The notes below the pieces were generated by a model. It did not search any database. It was not told where the DNA came from and saw only the letters and a list, made by a program, of their open reading frames with translations. The translations under genes were made by a program, and so were the position numbers. From Adiantum capillus-veneris (taxonomy: Eukaryota; Streptophyta; Polypodiopsida; Polypodiales; Pteridaceae), in contig CM043957.1 of the NCBI GenBank assembly GCA_014529385.2, positions 67,599,503 to 67,663,502 on the forward strand: 64,000 nt of DNA, read 5' to 3'. Below, piece after piece: positions 46,412-58,570 of this stretch; within the stretch, counting starts at the first letter, position 1; each line of letters opens with the position of its first letter.

Positions 46412-47348
46412 TGTTAGCTACTCAGCTAACAAAGGGATAAAAAGAGCATCAAAGGAAACCACTCTCAGTTTTATTCCAATTGATTGTATTAAACCCCTTT
46501 TTATTAATGATAAATCCCGCAAAGTCCAAAGCTATTGTAACATTATTGATTACCAATGAGTCTAAAGGGGGCAAGAGCTTTTGAGGTTGTAATTTTAAGC
46601 AGTTCTTAGGCCTTGTTATTGAGCCCAAATAGTTAGGAATCCATTCTTTGAACCTTGGCTAAGGTATAAAAGCCATTTTTTTGTAACTATTGAGCTAAGT
46701 TTTTGGATAATGAAGTGAACAATCGTTGCAAAAGCTTACTATGAGTCTACTATTTCTTCAATTGCTCATGTCTCTCTCGTACTATGTTGCATTGCCATTC
46801 CAAGCATACCAACACGTTTGCAGGTGAAAGCTCTTTAACGTAAGTTTCTTGCAATGAAATTGTATTTTTAGTCATGTCCGTCTATGACTGTTTTCACTTC
46901 TTATGCACAAAAACACACCAAAATTGGTTTTTGACCTTAGGAATAGATAGAGCACATCTAGAGGAAACTATAGAGTGCTTTGGATGCCAAAATTGACTGA
47001 CCTAAAATAGGCAGTTTATCTTATGCGCAATTTTTTTTTAGTGTCAAAAATGACATTTGAGCACATGAGAGTGTTGAGGATACTCTGCTCATGCTAGGAG
47101 ATAAGTTTTGTTGCAGTCGGATTCTTGTAGCTACACAAACTTGTCCAGATAAAGTTGCGGTGTCTGACACACATTCGAGACCGAGTTAGGTAGAAGCCAC
47201 TTAGACTTGGTTTTTTTGAGGGATTATCTATCTCTTGTAGCCTCCATGCACTAGTCGGGTCAGCTACGTCCCACGGATTGACAATTTTTATGTATGTGGT
47301 TCTCGCTTTGCTAGCTTCAAAATGGTGAGACTTGGCAACCAGCCGACA
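46412..47348 (+). repeat. LTR B (about 937 bp)
   Basis: Canonical TGTTAGC start and GACA end; TATAAAAG at 46665-46672. It aligns along its length with LTR A but is considerably diverged, so the two LTRs are not products of one recent insertion. Confidence 0.75.
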
Positions 47349-47914
47349 TTGATACATTGAGCTTCTTTGGGAATCACTTCTGGCAGATTGATAGATAATA
47401 TTGACTGAAAAATCCATCCTCTTCTTGAACTTCACTACTCCTTATAGGAGTAACACACACATTTTATCACATATCAACTCTCTTGAAGTTTGAGTTTGGA
47501 TCATACAACCTTGTTGCTTGGCCCTCGTTAACTGTGCCTGGTGGAAAAAAAACTGCTAGTTGCTAGTCCTAATGGAATTGACCATATACTTTGCCTTTCT
47601 ATTGAGTGGATGATGAACATGATATAGGTTCATGGGTGCTCACACTATTAGTATGATAAGGTCATCAACAAAAGAGTATCTAGACAATCTGGACCTATTA
47701 GAAGCTTTAATGTTTGATGCTTGTTGGTCTTGAGGAACCAATTGAATGCTTCCTTTTTCAATCCTATGCTTACTTCTTTAAGTGAGTGTTCTTGTGGACT
47801 AGTGGACCTATTGCTATAATGTTCATGGACTAGGACCTGTACACACACACACACAAACATTTATAAGTTTTTTTAATGGCTGCAAGCATTAATTTCTTGT
47901 CTGTTTAGTCTCAA
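47349..47914. other. No recognisable gene
   Basis: Short frames only; nothing recognised. Confidence 0.4.
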
Positions 47915-48650
47915 ATGCAGTCTCTCACAAAGAAAGAGAAAGAAATAGTTGTTCATTTCGACGATTTTATTAGTATCAATCCATTTGTCTTAGATAATTG
48001 CTATACTAAATTAGGTTTTAATGTAGTCAAACAAACTAAGGAAATCCTATGGGATATTCTCGTTCCCCATTCTCGTGTACTTTGCATTTTCCACAGTCTG
48101 AATTAGATTTCATTCAACGTTTATTGAGACTAAATTATAGTAATAGTCTAAAATCTTTCCTTCTCTCATTTAGGTTTATGGATGACTTGTTGTTTATTAG
48201 CAATCAATTTGTGTTTCAAAGTATAGGCCTGACAAATCACATTGATCACATAATTGTGGGGACCATAAGCCTATTCGATATTCTTACTATAAAAAATACC
48301 ACAAACACATATGATACCACTTACTTGAACACTTAAATTTCACTTACTTGACCCTTTATTTGCAAATATAAAACACTGGAACTTTAAGAAAAGAATGATC
48401 AAGTGTCTCATTTATACATGCTTTCAACAATAGACCTAAAAAAAAGGTAGATAAAGTGTATATCATAAGGAGTGCCAATTATTTACCATGGGTCGCATAC
48501 CTCAATAGCCTAGATAGATTTAGTGCATCTTATATCATTTTTTGCAAAGAATGGCTTTAGTCAATATAGGATTAGTAATAACATTCTTGAATTGAAACGT
48601 AATGAATTCCCTAGTTTAAAGAACGATAAAAATACCCCTACCATGTTGAC
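47915..48650 (+). pseudogene. Reverse transcriptase fragment, possibly Penelope-like
   Basis: Two overlapping frames join across a shift: KEKEIVVHFDDFISINPFVL, then PMGYSRSPFSCTLHFPQSEL with DFIQRLL, then SFRFMDDLLFISN. An RT core with a PMGxxxSP turn and an R-F/Y-x-D-D box fits Penelope-like elements better than copia (YVDD), gypsy (FMDD after another context) or LINEs. No GIY-YIG endonuclease is visible. Endonuclease-deficient Penelope-like elements are known from some plants. Family level is uncertain. Confidence 0.45.
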
Positions 48651-48672
48651 CTTTCCCTAGGGAAGGGGGAGG

Positions 48673-48695
48673 CCACACACACACACACACACACA
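48673..48695. repeat. (CA)n microsatellite
   Basis: Short pure CA tract. Confidence 0.9.
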
Positions 48696-48888
48696 GAGGC
48701 TATCCTCTGGCAAGGTTGTATCGCATACTTTCTTGATAATTTACCATTTCACCATTTTACAGGAATTCCCTTGCCTATAAAGTGCTTACCAAGCCAATAC
48801 AAAGTTGTACACACTTCCACCATGGTCACTTGCCAACTAATAAAAATCATGTCTCTTTCTCTTTCTTGTTTTGGTTATTGCAAGGCCT

Positions 48889-48950
<62 letters not shown>
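48889..48950. repeat. (TC)n(TA)n compound microsatellite
   Basis: TC to 48912, then TA to 48950. Confidence 0.95.
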
Positions 48951-48951
<1 letters not shown>

Positions 48952-49441
48952 CCCATCGGGACCAATCTTGGATGACCCATTCCCTTGCTATCACATTATT
49001 ATCCATATGGAATATAGATACATGCACATCACTATGTGGGTATGTCTATATAAACTTTTTGGTCAACAAATACCCAACTATATCAATAAGGAAGCCTAGT
49101 AGTTGTGGATTGGCCCATCTACAAGCTAAAAACAATCAAAGAAATGTACCTAAGTAACATGCCATACCTACTCATCTACCTATCTTGAATTTGGGTGATC
49201 TCCCCCTCTCTCAAGCTATAATGGATTTGGTGATAGCTATCTTTTTTCAATAATATTTTTTTGCATTCCTTCTCTCTCTGCTACAATCTCAGCAATAATG
49301 CTCCGGTGGTCCTTCTCTCTCTACGTTCTCAACAGTAATGCCTCTACATGGTGCGTTCCCTATTTGCATGCCAAGATGGTCTCCTATGCGCCCACCCCCT
49401 CATGGTGCATTCTACTAGATCATGTGATTTTTTTCATCGCT

Positions 49442-49444
<3 letters not shown>

Positions 49445-49488
<44 letters not shown>
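49445..49488. repeat. (AC)22 microsatellite
   Basis: Pure AC tract. Confidence 0.95.
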
Positions 49489-49490
<2 letters not shown>

Positions 49491-49559
49491 ACACACTTTT
49501 ATCATGTTGGATTGGCACCATGGATATTGTCATAGCTTGTTTATAGACACATGGTTGAT

Positions 49560-51814
49560 TCTTCCTACCCTCACCATCTATTGGCCTCATGACATGTAGA
49601 ACAATATGCTTTCCTGCTCAAAACCAAATGATGGTTACATTTGGCAGCAACACACCACTCTTGGGTCACAGCTTTCCTTTGGCAAACCACATCATACAAA
49701 ATTGTGGCATGAAAATTTGACACACAATGGAGGATGATACACACTCCTCACATACATGAAGACACATCAGGTAGGCTCTTTTAACCTACTTCGAAAGGCT
49801 ATGTTAAGTCATTACTTTAAACTTTTTTTATGCTTCATATGTTGGAAGTATAACTCTTTTGGAAGTTAAGCTTTGTTGAATTTTTTGTAGCTGCAGCTAT
49901 AAATTATGGTGTAATTCTCAGTTGAAAACTTAGCATAAAATTCTTAGTATATTTTTTGCATTGATAGTTTTTTAAAACAATGGTCAATTTATTTTATATC
50001 ACAACATATACAAGTTAGAAATCTTGTTGTTAGCTTAACAAAATAAATGAAAAAGTTGGATGGAAAATAGCTTCTTAAAGTATCCTAATTCATGTCAAAT
50101 TACTCTAGATGTGAGGTGTCTGTGGTGTAGTTCCAAGTATCTTAAAGTTGGGGTAATGGTGTATCAAATGCATTTTTCTTTCTATACTTAACCTAAAAAT
50201 GATACACTTTTTTCTTGACTTCATTGAATGGTAATGGTAGTGAGTTTGATTATTTGACACATAGCTACTTTTCATACTTGGAGTAGTTATTCTCTGTGCT
50301 ATAGAAGCTTCAAACCTCCCATGGAGAGTCTCCGTTAGAGATAGCATATACAAATTTTTTTGAGAATTTTCTCGAAGTACAAATAAGACTCTATCCGATT
50401 TTTTATTATTATGGTCGACGTACTTTGTAATTAACTGACTTTGGAATGTGAGTAAGTAGAATATATGAGTTTTTTTTATCTAATCTAATAGACATCTCAA
50501 AACATGCTAAATTTTTGTATGGTAACTTGATAAGGGTTGCTTCTAGTACATATAAGGTAGTGACAGAATTTGTTTTCCATTTATTGTTGAAATACACATC
50601 AAGATCTATTCTTTTTTATGATACTTCCTAATTACTCATTAAGCATTGAACAAAAAAGAAGTTTCCTACATGTTATTCAGTAATAACATCACTACATGGG
50701 ATAAGTGACACATCCTCATTCATCGGGCCTTTCCTTTGTCTTTACCATCACTAGTTTTGGCTCGTGATCGTATGATCCACCATAGCGAGTTCTCTTGGGT
50801 GCCATCACCACTACTACATACTTAACTTAAATTGAGAATTTTGTAAGCTAATGTGTAAAGAACCCAATGGAAGTAAGGTATTGATTTTAAGTGCTTCAAT
50901 ACCAACAATTCATGGTTATGACATACATTACCCCAACATATGCTTTGATTAATTTTGTCATAGTCTTATGATACACATACACCATAACTCATGCAATAAT
51001 CTCACTCCCATGCATTTGTGGATGAACATAATACAACTTCGGCAAGCTTAATGCATACTAAGCTTAGGTTATGCACCTCACTTACCACAAGTAAATGATG
51101 ATTGATTTCTAGCTTCCTTTCTCTCAATTTCCAGTGCATATTTGAACAAGAGGCTTGTGTATGTCGACACAATTGAGTGCATACCGAGCATCATGATCAT
51201 GAATTTGCAAGAAAACAAAATGCTTTAGATTTTTTCCATCTTGCAATATCTTGAGGAATCATAGATTAGAGTATAATAAATAGAGTTTCCACTATATCCA
51301 GCGAGCTTTAGATAGATAATAAGAAGGGTAGTAATAAATTTGAAATTCTCAAGAAGAGAAGAGAATACAGATGTAGAAGTGAATTGATGTAACAATTTTA
51401 CATTACCGTCTTGTGCCTAGGAATTTTTGATATCTCAAGGCCTTGGAGGTAACTATTTTATGGAAATTGAGGTCAGGGTAGATTTAGACGAGGCGATCGC
51501 GTCTAGGTGGGTGCAAGCACCTCAAAACTTATTATATTTGGACAAAAGTGACAAAAAAATAAAATATTATTTTTTTTAATTCTACAAAAATATGTTCATC
51601 AGAGGTGAAAAAACTATCAAAAATAAAAAATTTCTATTTATGGCCAAAATGGACTGATACTAATCCTATACATGGGAATCCCCTCTCCAAGGGTGGTAGA
51701 GACCTTACAAATAAGAACCCTAAACGTTTGAGATAATCTTAATTCTACATATCAGTATGATAAATGAAATGTACTAAGCTAGAATGATGCATTTAGATCA
51801 TATATTTCTTGTGT
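49560..51814. other. No recognisable gene
   Basis: AT-rich, with short frames only. It may contain the 3' part of the element whose coding remnant begins at 51.8 kb, but no polypurine tract or LTR end could be set. Confidence 0.4.
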
Positions 51815-53775
51815 CAACAAAGTTGGTTTAGCTAATGTACTCATTGAGTTTGGCATCTTCTGCATGGCTAAGAGTTGTGTAAGAGTCTTGCTCACTACTA
51901 CATATGACTCTTCAAATTTTGCATTCTGATGCTTCTCTTTGGCCAACTCTTCTTCTAGTCGTTATTTGTTGCTCTACTGACAAATTTGTATTTATTTCAT
52001 TGAAGGCTTGAACTTCCTTGTAGTATAAGCAGCATTCTCTTGTTCTCTGTGTAGTTCTGACTAGAGTAGTGTTTGAACTGTTTGTAACTCCTCTATCCTT
52101 TTTTGCAATTCTAGATTGTCTTTTGGTTGCGTTAGTTGCCTCTTTCTTGGTGTCTTCTAGCTCCAATTTGTGCAGGTTGTAGAGCGCTCTTTGACATTGA
52201 AATTGGAGCTTGACTTGTTCCAAATGTGTGTCAATGTCAAAGGACCTAATCAATTGTGCCCCTTTATCTACCACTACCTATGAATGAGGTGACCTTGGCT
52301 TTTGTTGTTTCCCTTGATCTTGGTCTCTTTTTGTTCTCTTTTGTCCACAATGTTCTCTTTTTGTTCCTTTCAACCTCTGGATTAGTTGACTCTTGAGTAG
52401 GGTAAGGTACATTTTCCTTGATTGTTGATGGCATGTTTTCTATATGACTCTCAGATGTGTTTAAACCACCTTCCTTCTCTTTATTTATTTTTGACTTGCT
52501 AGTTTTGTCCACCTCCTCTACCTTAGTAGACTCATCATATGATTCAAGATCATCGATGCATTGGCACTTGGCTTCTTCTCTTTCCCTTTGTTTCATCTTG
52601 CATTTGAGCTCGTTCTAAATCCATTGCCGCATATCGCTAGCAATATTCAGATATTTTGATGCATCTTTTCTTCTTCATTGTTTGATTCTTTCTAGAGCTT
52701 CACCCTTCGTGTGTTCCAAAGGCATGCCCTCTTTGTCCTCTCTTTCATCGTCTGCTTCCATTCCAAGACTTCATTTTTCCTCATTCCTTTGTTGGCAGAG
52801 TCTTTCCCTTTGTGCTTGAGCCTCTTCCATAGATCTTCGTGCTTGTGTAATGGGAATTTCTTCAGTAGCCTTGGCTGAGCTCACCTTTACTCTTGTTTGT
52901 CTGATTGTAAATTTGTCTTCTTTTCCCTCCTCTAAAGAAAATCCAACTGTGCTTCTGCAGGTGATAATTCATCAATCATACATAAGGCTTGGTAGGCAAT
53001 TTTGGTCAGCATTGGTCCAGCATTCATATATGATTTTCTTTTATCACTCCCTTTGATGTTTGCTTCCACTAAATTATCAAGGATGTAATTTCCAAAGCCG
53101 TAGATGACCACCCTGCCAGCACCATTTCCATGACCAATACCATATGCAATATTGGTTTTGTGTATCACTGTGGCTTTTTCACTTTGAAGTGTTGTGATAT
53201 TTGCAGAGGCAGCTCCGTCTTGGAGTAGATTAGATCTTGATAGGTCAATTTATGCCCCCTCTTCTTTAGGAATGTCTTGTCATTATCTATGCCTTTGGTC
53301 TTGCGCAATAGATTGGGGGTTTTGTGCTGCAAGTGAAGAGCTTGGTTGATGATTTCTAGGATGATTTTTATTTTCAAGGTAGCCCCATCTTTGTCGGTTA
53401 GTGTTGCTTCCCCATTGTATTGAATGGAGCTGATGGACTCTCCCAAAATCTGTTCCCCATGGCGATAATCTCAAGAAGCTATCCAATTGTAGGCATCAAG
53501 CCCCTTCTATATAGTACTTTGGATTTTTGGTGTATCGTCCATAATTCCTTTGGAAATAAGGTGGTCTTGACTATCACTCCATCTACCGCTTGTAATTTCT
53601 CAATGAAGATGTTTGCAAGTATTGCTTTTAGTTCCGTGATGTGAGCTTTCTCGTTTGATGAGATATCAATGATCTTGTAAGGTGCCACCTCCCACTCTTT
53701 TTGTGCTTTCCTGCGGGGCATCTTGAGACCAATTTCAAGCTGATTTAGAATTAGGGAATGATCAAAAAGCTTCAT
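51815..53775 (-). pseudogene. Unrecognised two-domain family, copy 3 (N-domain to coiled coil)
   Basis: N-domain in three frames: IDISSNEKAHITELKAILAN, VIVKTTLFPKELWTIHQKSK (53775-53479); SISSIQYNGEATLTDKDGAT, KKRGHKLTYQDLIYSKTELP (53446-53165); GFGNYILDNLVEANIKG, GPMLTKIAYQALCMIDELSP (53168-52932). The acidic middle (52596-52264) and a Gln/Lys-rich part (52274-51912) follow copy 1 closely. Homology stops at about 51.8 kb, before the C-domain. This copy shows the fullest N-terminal end. Confidence 0.65.
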
Positions 53776-54030
53776 GGGAAATCAAAAATGCAAACTTTGA
53801 CCATACAATGAGAAATGAGTATAACTCTTTCAAAGCTAATTCAAGGACCTTGAAAGCACTTTTAGCTAGATTTGGAAGACTTGAAATTTGATTGTTTCTC
53901 TTTGGCACTTTGGTTTTTGCCACATCTTCTTGAACTTTAAAAGAAACATTTATGCATTGTCCTAACATCAATTGCCATGTATTTCTCTTGTATAGAACCA
54001 CTGGTTTGTAAATTTAAACTCTGTCAGTGA

Positions 54031-54056
54031 AGAACATGGATCGCGATCCATGTTCT
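54031..54056. repeat. 26-bp perfect palindrome
   Basis: AGAACATGGATCG followed by its exact reverse complement. Confidence 0.95.
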
Positions 54057-54303
54057 GAGGTCAAATGCTACCAGACTTGGTGGGTTTTCTTTTGACTCAT
54101 ATCCTAAGCCATTCACATAGAATTTTGGACTTATGATCATTTGTCATAGTGTTAGACCTCAAATGACCATTTGCAAACTGAAATGCAAGATTTCTTTATT
54201 CTCAGTGATTTACTGTCCCACTTTGTTCCGTAATTGCATGGCATGCTCCTCTTTGCTACCTCTAACCATAGTCTGAGCTTTTTGTTGAACTTGTAATTAG
54301 GGT

Positions 54304-54323
54304 ACATGGATCGCGATCCATGT
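54304..54323. repeat. 20-bp perfect palindrome, same core
   Basis: ACATGGATCGCGATCCATGT, identical to the centre of the 54031 palindrome. Confidence 0.95.
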
Positions 54324-54413
54324 TGGAGCATGGTTTGCAAATCCATGTAGCACAATGTTTTTCTGGGTGTATGGGGAGTGCACTACCCCATTTTCTTTGA
54401 GTTTAGGGTTTTG

Positions 54414-54439
54414 GGAACATGGTTCGTGATGCATGTTCC
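54414..54439. repeat. Degenerate third copy of the palindrome
   Basis: GGAACATGGTTCG then TGATGCATGTTCC: ten of thirteen arm positions still pair. Confidence 0.8.
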
Positions 54440-54733
54440 TCAGCCTTTTGCAACTGTGATTAGCTAGGCTGATTTTGCCACATATCATGAGTCTTTTGGT
54501 GGGTAGATTTGTGGTTTTGACATGTGTAGCTGTCCCAAATTGGTTCAAACAGTTTATAAATTTTTCGTCTTTGATTTGATCTTTCCTTTTGAATTGATGT
54601 TTGTGGAACAGAGTAGGGCATATGTACAATTGTTCTTGCAGGGTTAATGATCATTCCTGACAAATCTGGTGTAGTAAGAGATATTGTGGTGGTTGTAGCA
54701 GGCAAAAGTGTGGCAGAGAAGTCTAGGTTTCTC

Positions 54734-54952
<219 letters not shown>

Positions 54953-55343
54953 CAAATGAGTTTGAAATGCCCCATTTTGTCTTTATGTTCCCGACCTACC
55001 AAGAAGGCCTTGTGCATACTTACCTTGATTGCTCTTTTTTTTTGTCAAACCACCTGCTGTTTGAACAGTTCATCATTTGGACATTTGGTCACCAAATGGC
55101 TTTTAATCTGCAATTTTGATCCCTCACAGATTAGCTCAAAATTCCACAGGTGCCAAACCTTTCCACATTTTCCATGTTTAAAGCCCTTGCTTTGTAGATT
55201 TGGCGTTTGCTTTCAGAACTCAATTTTGGTTGTCCTAGCTCAACTTATTAATTTTTTAGCTTTGTTTCCTTGAAATTAAAGGATAACTATCCATAATTAT
55301 TATTATTTGGAGAAAAATTTGCCAAAATTATTATGCTCACTCA

Positions 55344-55503
55344 TATACACATCATCTCAGTGTAGCATCTTACTTTTCATGAATTTTGCAATATGGCTCA
55401 GTAATATGGCTAAAAGAGCTCATTATACACATCATCTCAGTGTAGCATCTTACTTCTCATGAATTTTGCAATATGGCTCAGTAATATGCCTAAAAGAGCT
55501 CAT
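55344..55503. repeat. 80-bp tandem duplication
   Basis: TATACACATCATCTCAGTGT at 55344 recurs at 55424. The two units differ at only two positions, so this is recent. Confidence 0.9.
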
Positions 55504-55808
55504 GAAAAGGCAAACAATTATCAAAAAATCATTATATACAAATTTATAATCATCTTGTTGTGTTCGTGTTACTCCCCCCTTCCCATTCTGAGTCGTCCCG
55601 GACAAAGATACGATGTGGTGCATGGGCGCGAATTATGTGTCTATGCAAGGCCTTGTAATGTGGCCCTATCATGCAAATTGAAGAGATGCATGGGGTAACA
55701 AGATGCTCTACAACATATGGGTCATGAACTGTCTGTTTAGGGGCTTTTGTTGGCAAGGTTTCTTTGAAGCTACTATTCCCAAATAAAAGAATTTGGATAA
55801 GACGTTAG

Positions 55809-58093
55809 TGCAGCCAAAGTTGGTATGTGCAAGAAAGTGGTCTATGCAAAGCGAGGGCTGCAAGCAGGTGCAATGCAGAAGGCTAGAGCAGGTATGAGAT
55901 CCCTGGTCGGACCAGTGGCAGCGGGAATGTATGCTCAATGCGGCTTTTTAGGTCAAAAAGGCTCAAGAATGGTCCAGATGGGATAGCAAATAAAGGTGCC
56001 CAAAAAGCCAAGTCAGTGGTTTGGAATGAAGTGTTCAAGGTTCTCTAGAATCCTGTCCAGACAGCTCGTCAAATGGAGGCCCGACGCGCAAGATATTGCA
56101 ATTCAAAGTTAGAAGGTTTAGCAGATCCCTGATGGATAGGGCAGCTGGGAACAGGTGGCCCAAGTGGATTTCAGTGTTTATACACATAGTGCTCATTTTA
56201 TGGAGCAAGCATATCTTCTCGGATTGCCAATCAGAGTTCCAGATTGCAAGTTATGGTCATTTGAAGTTTTGACGGGGGTCGAGTTTGTGCCCACCAAACG
56301 ACGTGGGGAATCATGCCATCTAGCATTTTTTGGGCTTTGATATGAATTGAAAAGGTAGTGAATATTGTGTGGAGTTGATAGCAAGCAACGGCTCATCAAT
56401 CGGATGCTCGATTAGCGAGATATGGCAGAATGAAGCCGGAGACCGGTACCAATCAACAAATAGATACAAATGACATTTTCCAATTTTCTTATGTGTAGTT
56501 CAAGGCCATGACAAGGCCGGAATTCTGTAGGGTTTTCACGGCACAGAGTCAATGTGGTGGAGCTTTGGCATGGCTTCACGGCTCACCCATTGGATCAATG
56601 AGCAGGAAGGGAGAAGAGGTTTAAGAGGACACCAAAGAAACATGATTTTTTTGGGCTATGAAGAGGTTTAGTGTGACCCTCAAGGGGTGGGGCGCTCTAC
56701 AATTGCCACGTGACCATCAAATAAACCCATACATGCAAGGAGGTTCTGGAAGTGAAGTTTATAAAGGCCGCAAGTGGTGCCCCTTGTAGGCATCGCATGG
56801 GTGAAGCACTCCCTTGGAGCGTGTGGCAATGGCGGGCCAGTGGAGGCGGTGCGTGTGTCGGGGTTTATGGCGCAAGGGTGGTGCGGCCTTGGTTTTGGTG
56901 GGCATAGGTGGTGCAGTGGTGGTGTGAGGCGGCGATGCCGCTCGGGGTGGTCGGTGGGCTTTCACGATGTTGATGACATGGTAGGGCCATAGTAGAGCCA
57001 GTTCCCACGCCCGTAATGGGCCCCTCATTTTCGAAGCGAAGACAAGCTCCCCCCCCACACACACACACTAGCGACATCGCTAGTGCCGAGGGGGGTAGGG
57101 GGTGTGCTCTATGGGCACAGGATGAGAGAGAGAAAGAAGGGGTGCTAGGGGTCTTGGGAATAAAGGGGAGCATAGAGAAAGAGAGAGGTAGGGAGTTCGA
57201 AGACAAAAGGGGAAAGATGTCTTGGCAGAGAAGGACTAGAAGGGAATAGAAGAGAGAGGGAGAGTTCAAGGGCAATCCAATCTAGGCCGACCAATGTGGG
57301 CAGATGAGGAGCAAGTGGGTCAAAGGCCCAAAGGGGTAAATTCAAAGGTGAAAGGAGGTAAGTTTGGGGGAAAATAGATGAATAAAAAGCAAAAAAGTAC
57401 AAATGCCAAGGGGCACTAGCGACATTTCTAGTGCACCTGTCTCTCAGCACAAGCCAAAGAGTGCAGCTAGAGAGCAGATGGAAGAAAAGCGGCTCCCCCA
57501 TTCCTAAGTTTCCAAATTGGGGTGCCAGATGGCCAATTAAAGTGCAATTTCCAAATTTGCAGACCCCCCACTATAAAAGTCATTTTTTAATGAAATGGGG
57601 GCTTTTTTTGGGCCGTTTGAAGCCTGTAGAGTGGAGCTCTTTGGCAAAAGAGTGTGCATGTCAAATCCCTTTGTAATTTCTCTTGAGCCATTGTGATGGC
57701 ATTGCAAGCTTTGTACGTGCCTCTTGAAGTGTAATCAAGCCACTATTGCCTAGTTGTGCTATCATTTCCCCTTCCACCCTTCTCTTTCTCCTACTCTTGT
57801 GTTTCCCAACAACGCCGGCAGTGTGGATATATGTGCCCCCCGGACCGTCGGTGTTTTGTTTGAGAGAGTGAGATTGAGTGGTTGTGTGCGTGTGTAAGGG
57901 TGGAGACAAAGCGGGGCAGTAGGTGTGCATTATGTGGTGGTCTTGTGGAGTGTGTAAGTATTGGGAAAAGAGCAGGCGGTGGTCTGCTAGCATAAAGTGT
58001 GTTTTTTGAGAGGATAGGGGTGTTTTGGATACCATGATCTATAGAGAGGCCTTTGTTTTTGTGTCGGGTATGTTCCCCCATTCCCCCTCTCCA
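55809..58093 (+). repeat. Long gypsy LTR, upstream copy (about 2.29 kb)
   Basis: Begins TGCAGCCAAAGTTGG and ends CTCTCCA before a damaged primer-binding site. It aligns with 58571-60807 from start to end, including GCAGATCCC and CAATCGGATGCTCGAT (CCATCGGATGCTCAAT in the other) and a TATAAAAG at 57572-57579, 521 bases from the end. Divergence between the two is large. Long G- and C-rich stretches make its last part less AT-rich than the surroundings. Confidence 0.7.
57572..57579 (+). promoter_or_regulatory. TATA box in the upstream long LTR
   Basis: TATAAAAG after a run of C residues. The partner LTR has TATAAAG at 60280-60286 with nearly the same distance to its end. Confidence 0.5.
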
Positions 58094-58098
58094 TCTTT

Positions 58099-58110
58099 TG
58101 TGCCCCTAGT
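58099..58110 (+). other. Damaged primer-binding site
   Basis: TGTGCCCCTAGT, one G shorter than TGGTGCCCCC, five bases after the LTR end. Confidence 0.55.
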
Positions 58111-58159
58111 GAGGAGCACCCTGATTGCTCCCAGTTGATCGAAAAGAAGCGGTTTTTTG

Positions 58160-58570
58160 TGTCGGAAGTCGTGGCTTGAATGTATGGACCGCTTTTTACG
58201 GGTGAGAAGAGCCCCAACTAGTGGATGTCAGATTTTGAATTGTATATGCTATCATTGCGTATGCTGAATGAGGATAGCAAAATGCAGACATTTCCTTTGG
58301 TGATGCGTGGAAAAGCGAAAGTTTGGTATGAAGCTCTAGAAGGCGAGCCGAGGCAAGCGTGGCCGGCTCTACGGGCGAGGTTTCTTCACGACTTTCTCAA
58401 GGAGGAGTCCCCAGTTGATATGGATGCGAGGCTGAAGTCAATTAAACATGATGTAAGTGAAGAGTTCAATCTGTTTTTGGGTCGTTTTGAAGAGTGTTGG
58501 GTATAGTTAGCAGCAGCCATGCAATTGGCTAATGGAGGCTACTTCAAGCTGGACAAATTCATGGCGTCGG
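58160..58570 (+). pseudogene. Gag stub of the upstream gypsy element
   Basis: Encodes WMSDFELYMLSLRMLNEDSK, GKAKVWYEALEGEPRQAW, FLHDFLKEESPVDMDARLKS and LGRFEECWV, nearly the same as the 60.9 kb gag. It runs through LANGGYFKLDKFMAS and stops exactly where the next LTR begins (TGCAGCC at 58571). The rest of gag and all of pol are deleted. Confidence 0.8.

Larger units (their letters stand above)
53776..54640 (-). other. Leader region upstream of copy 3, with three related palindromes
   Basis: No coding frame of note. It contains a 26-bp perfect palindrome (54031-54056), a 20-bp perfect one with the same core (54304-54323) and a degenerate one (54414-54439). Confidence 0.5.
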
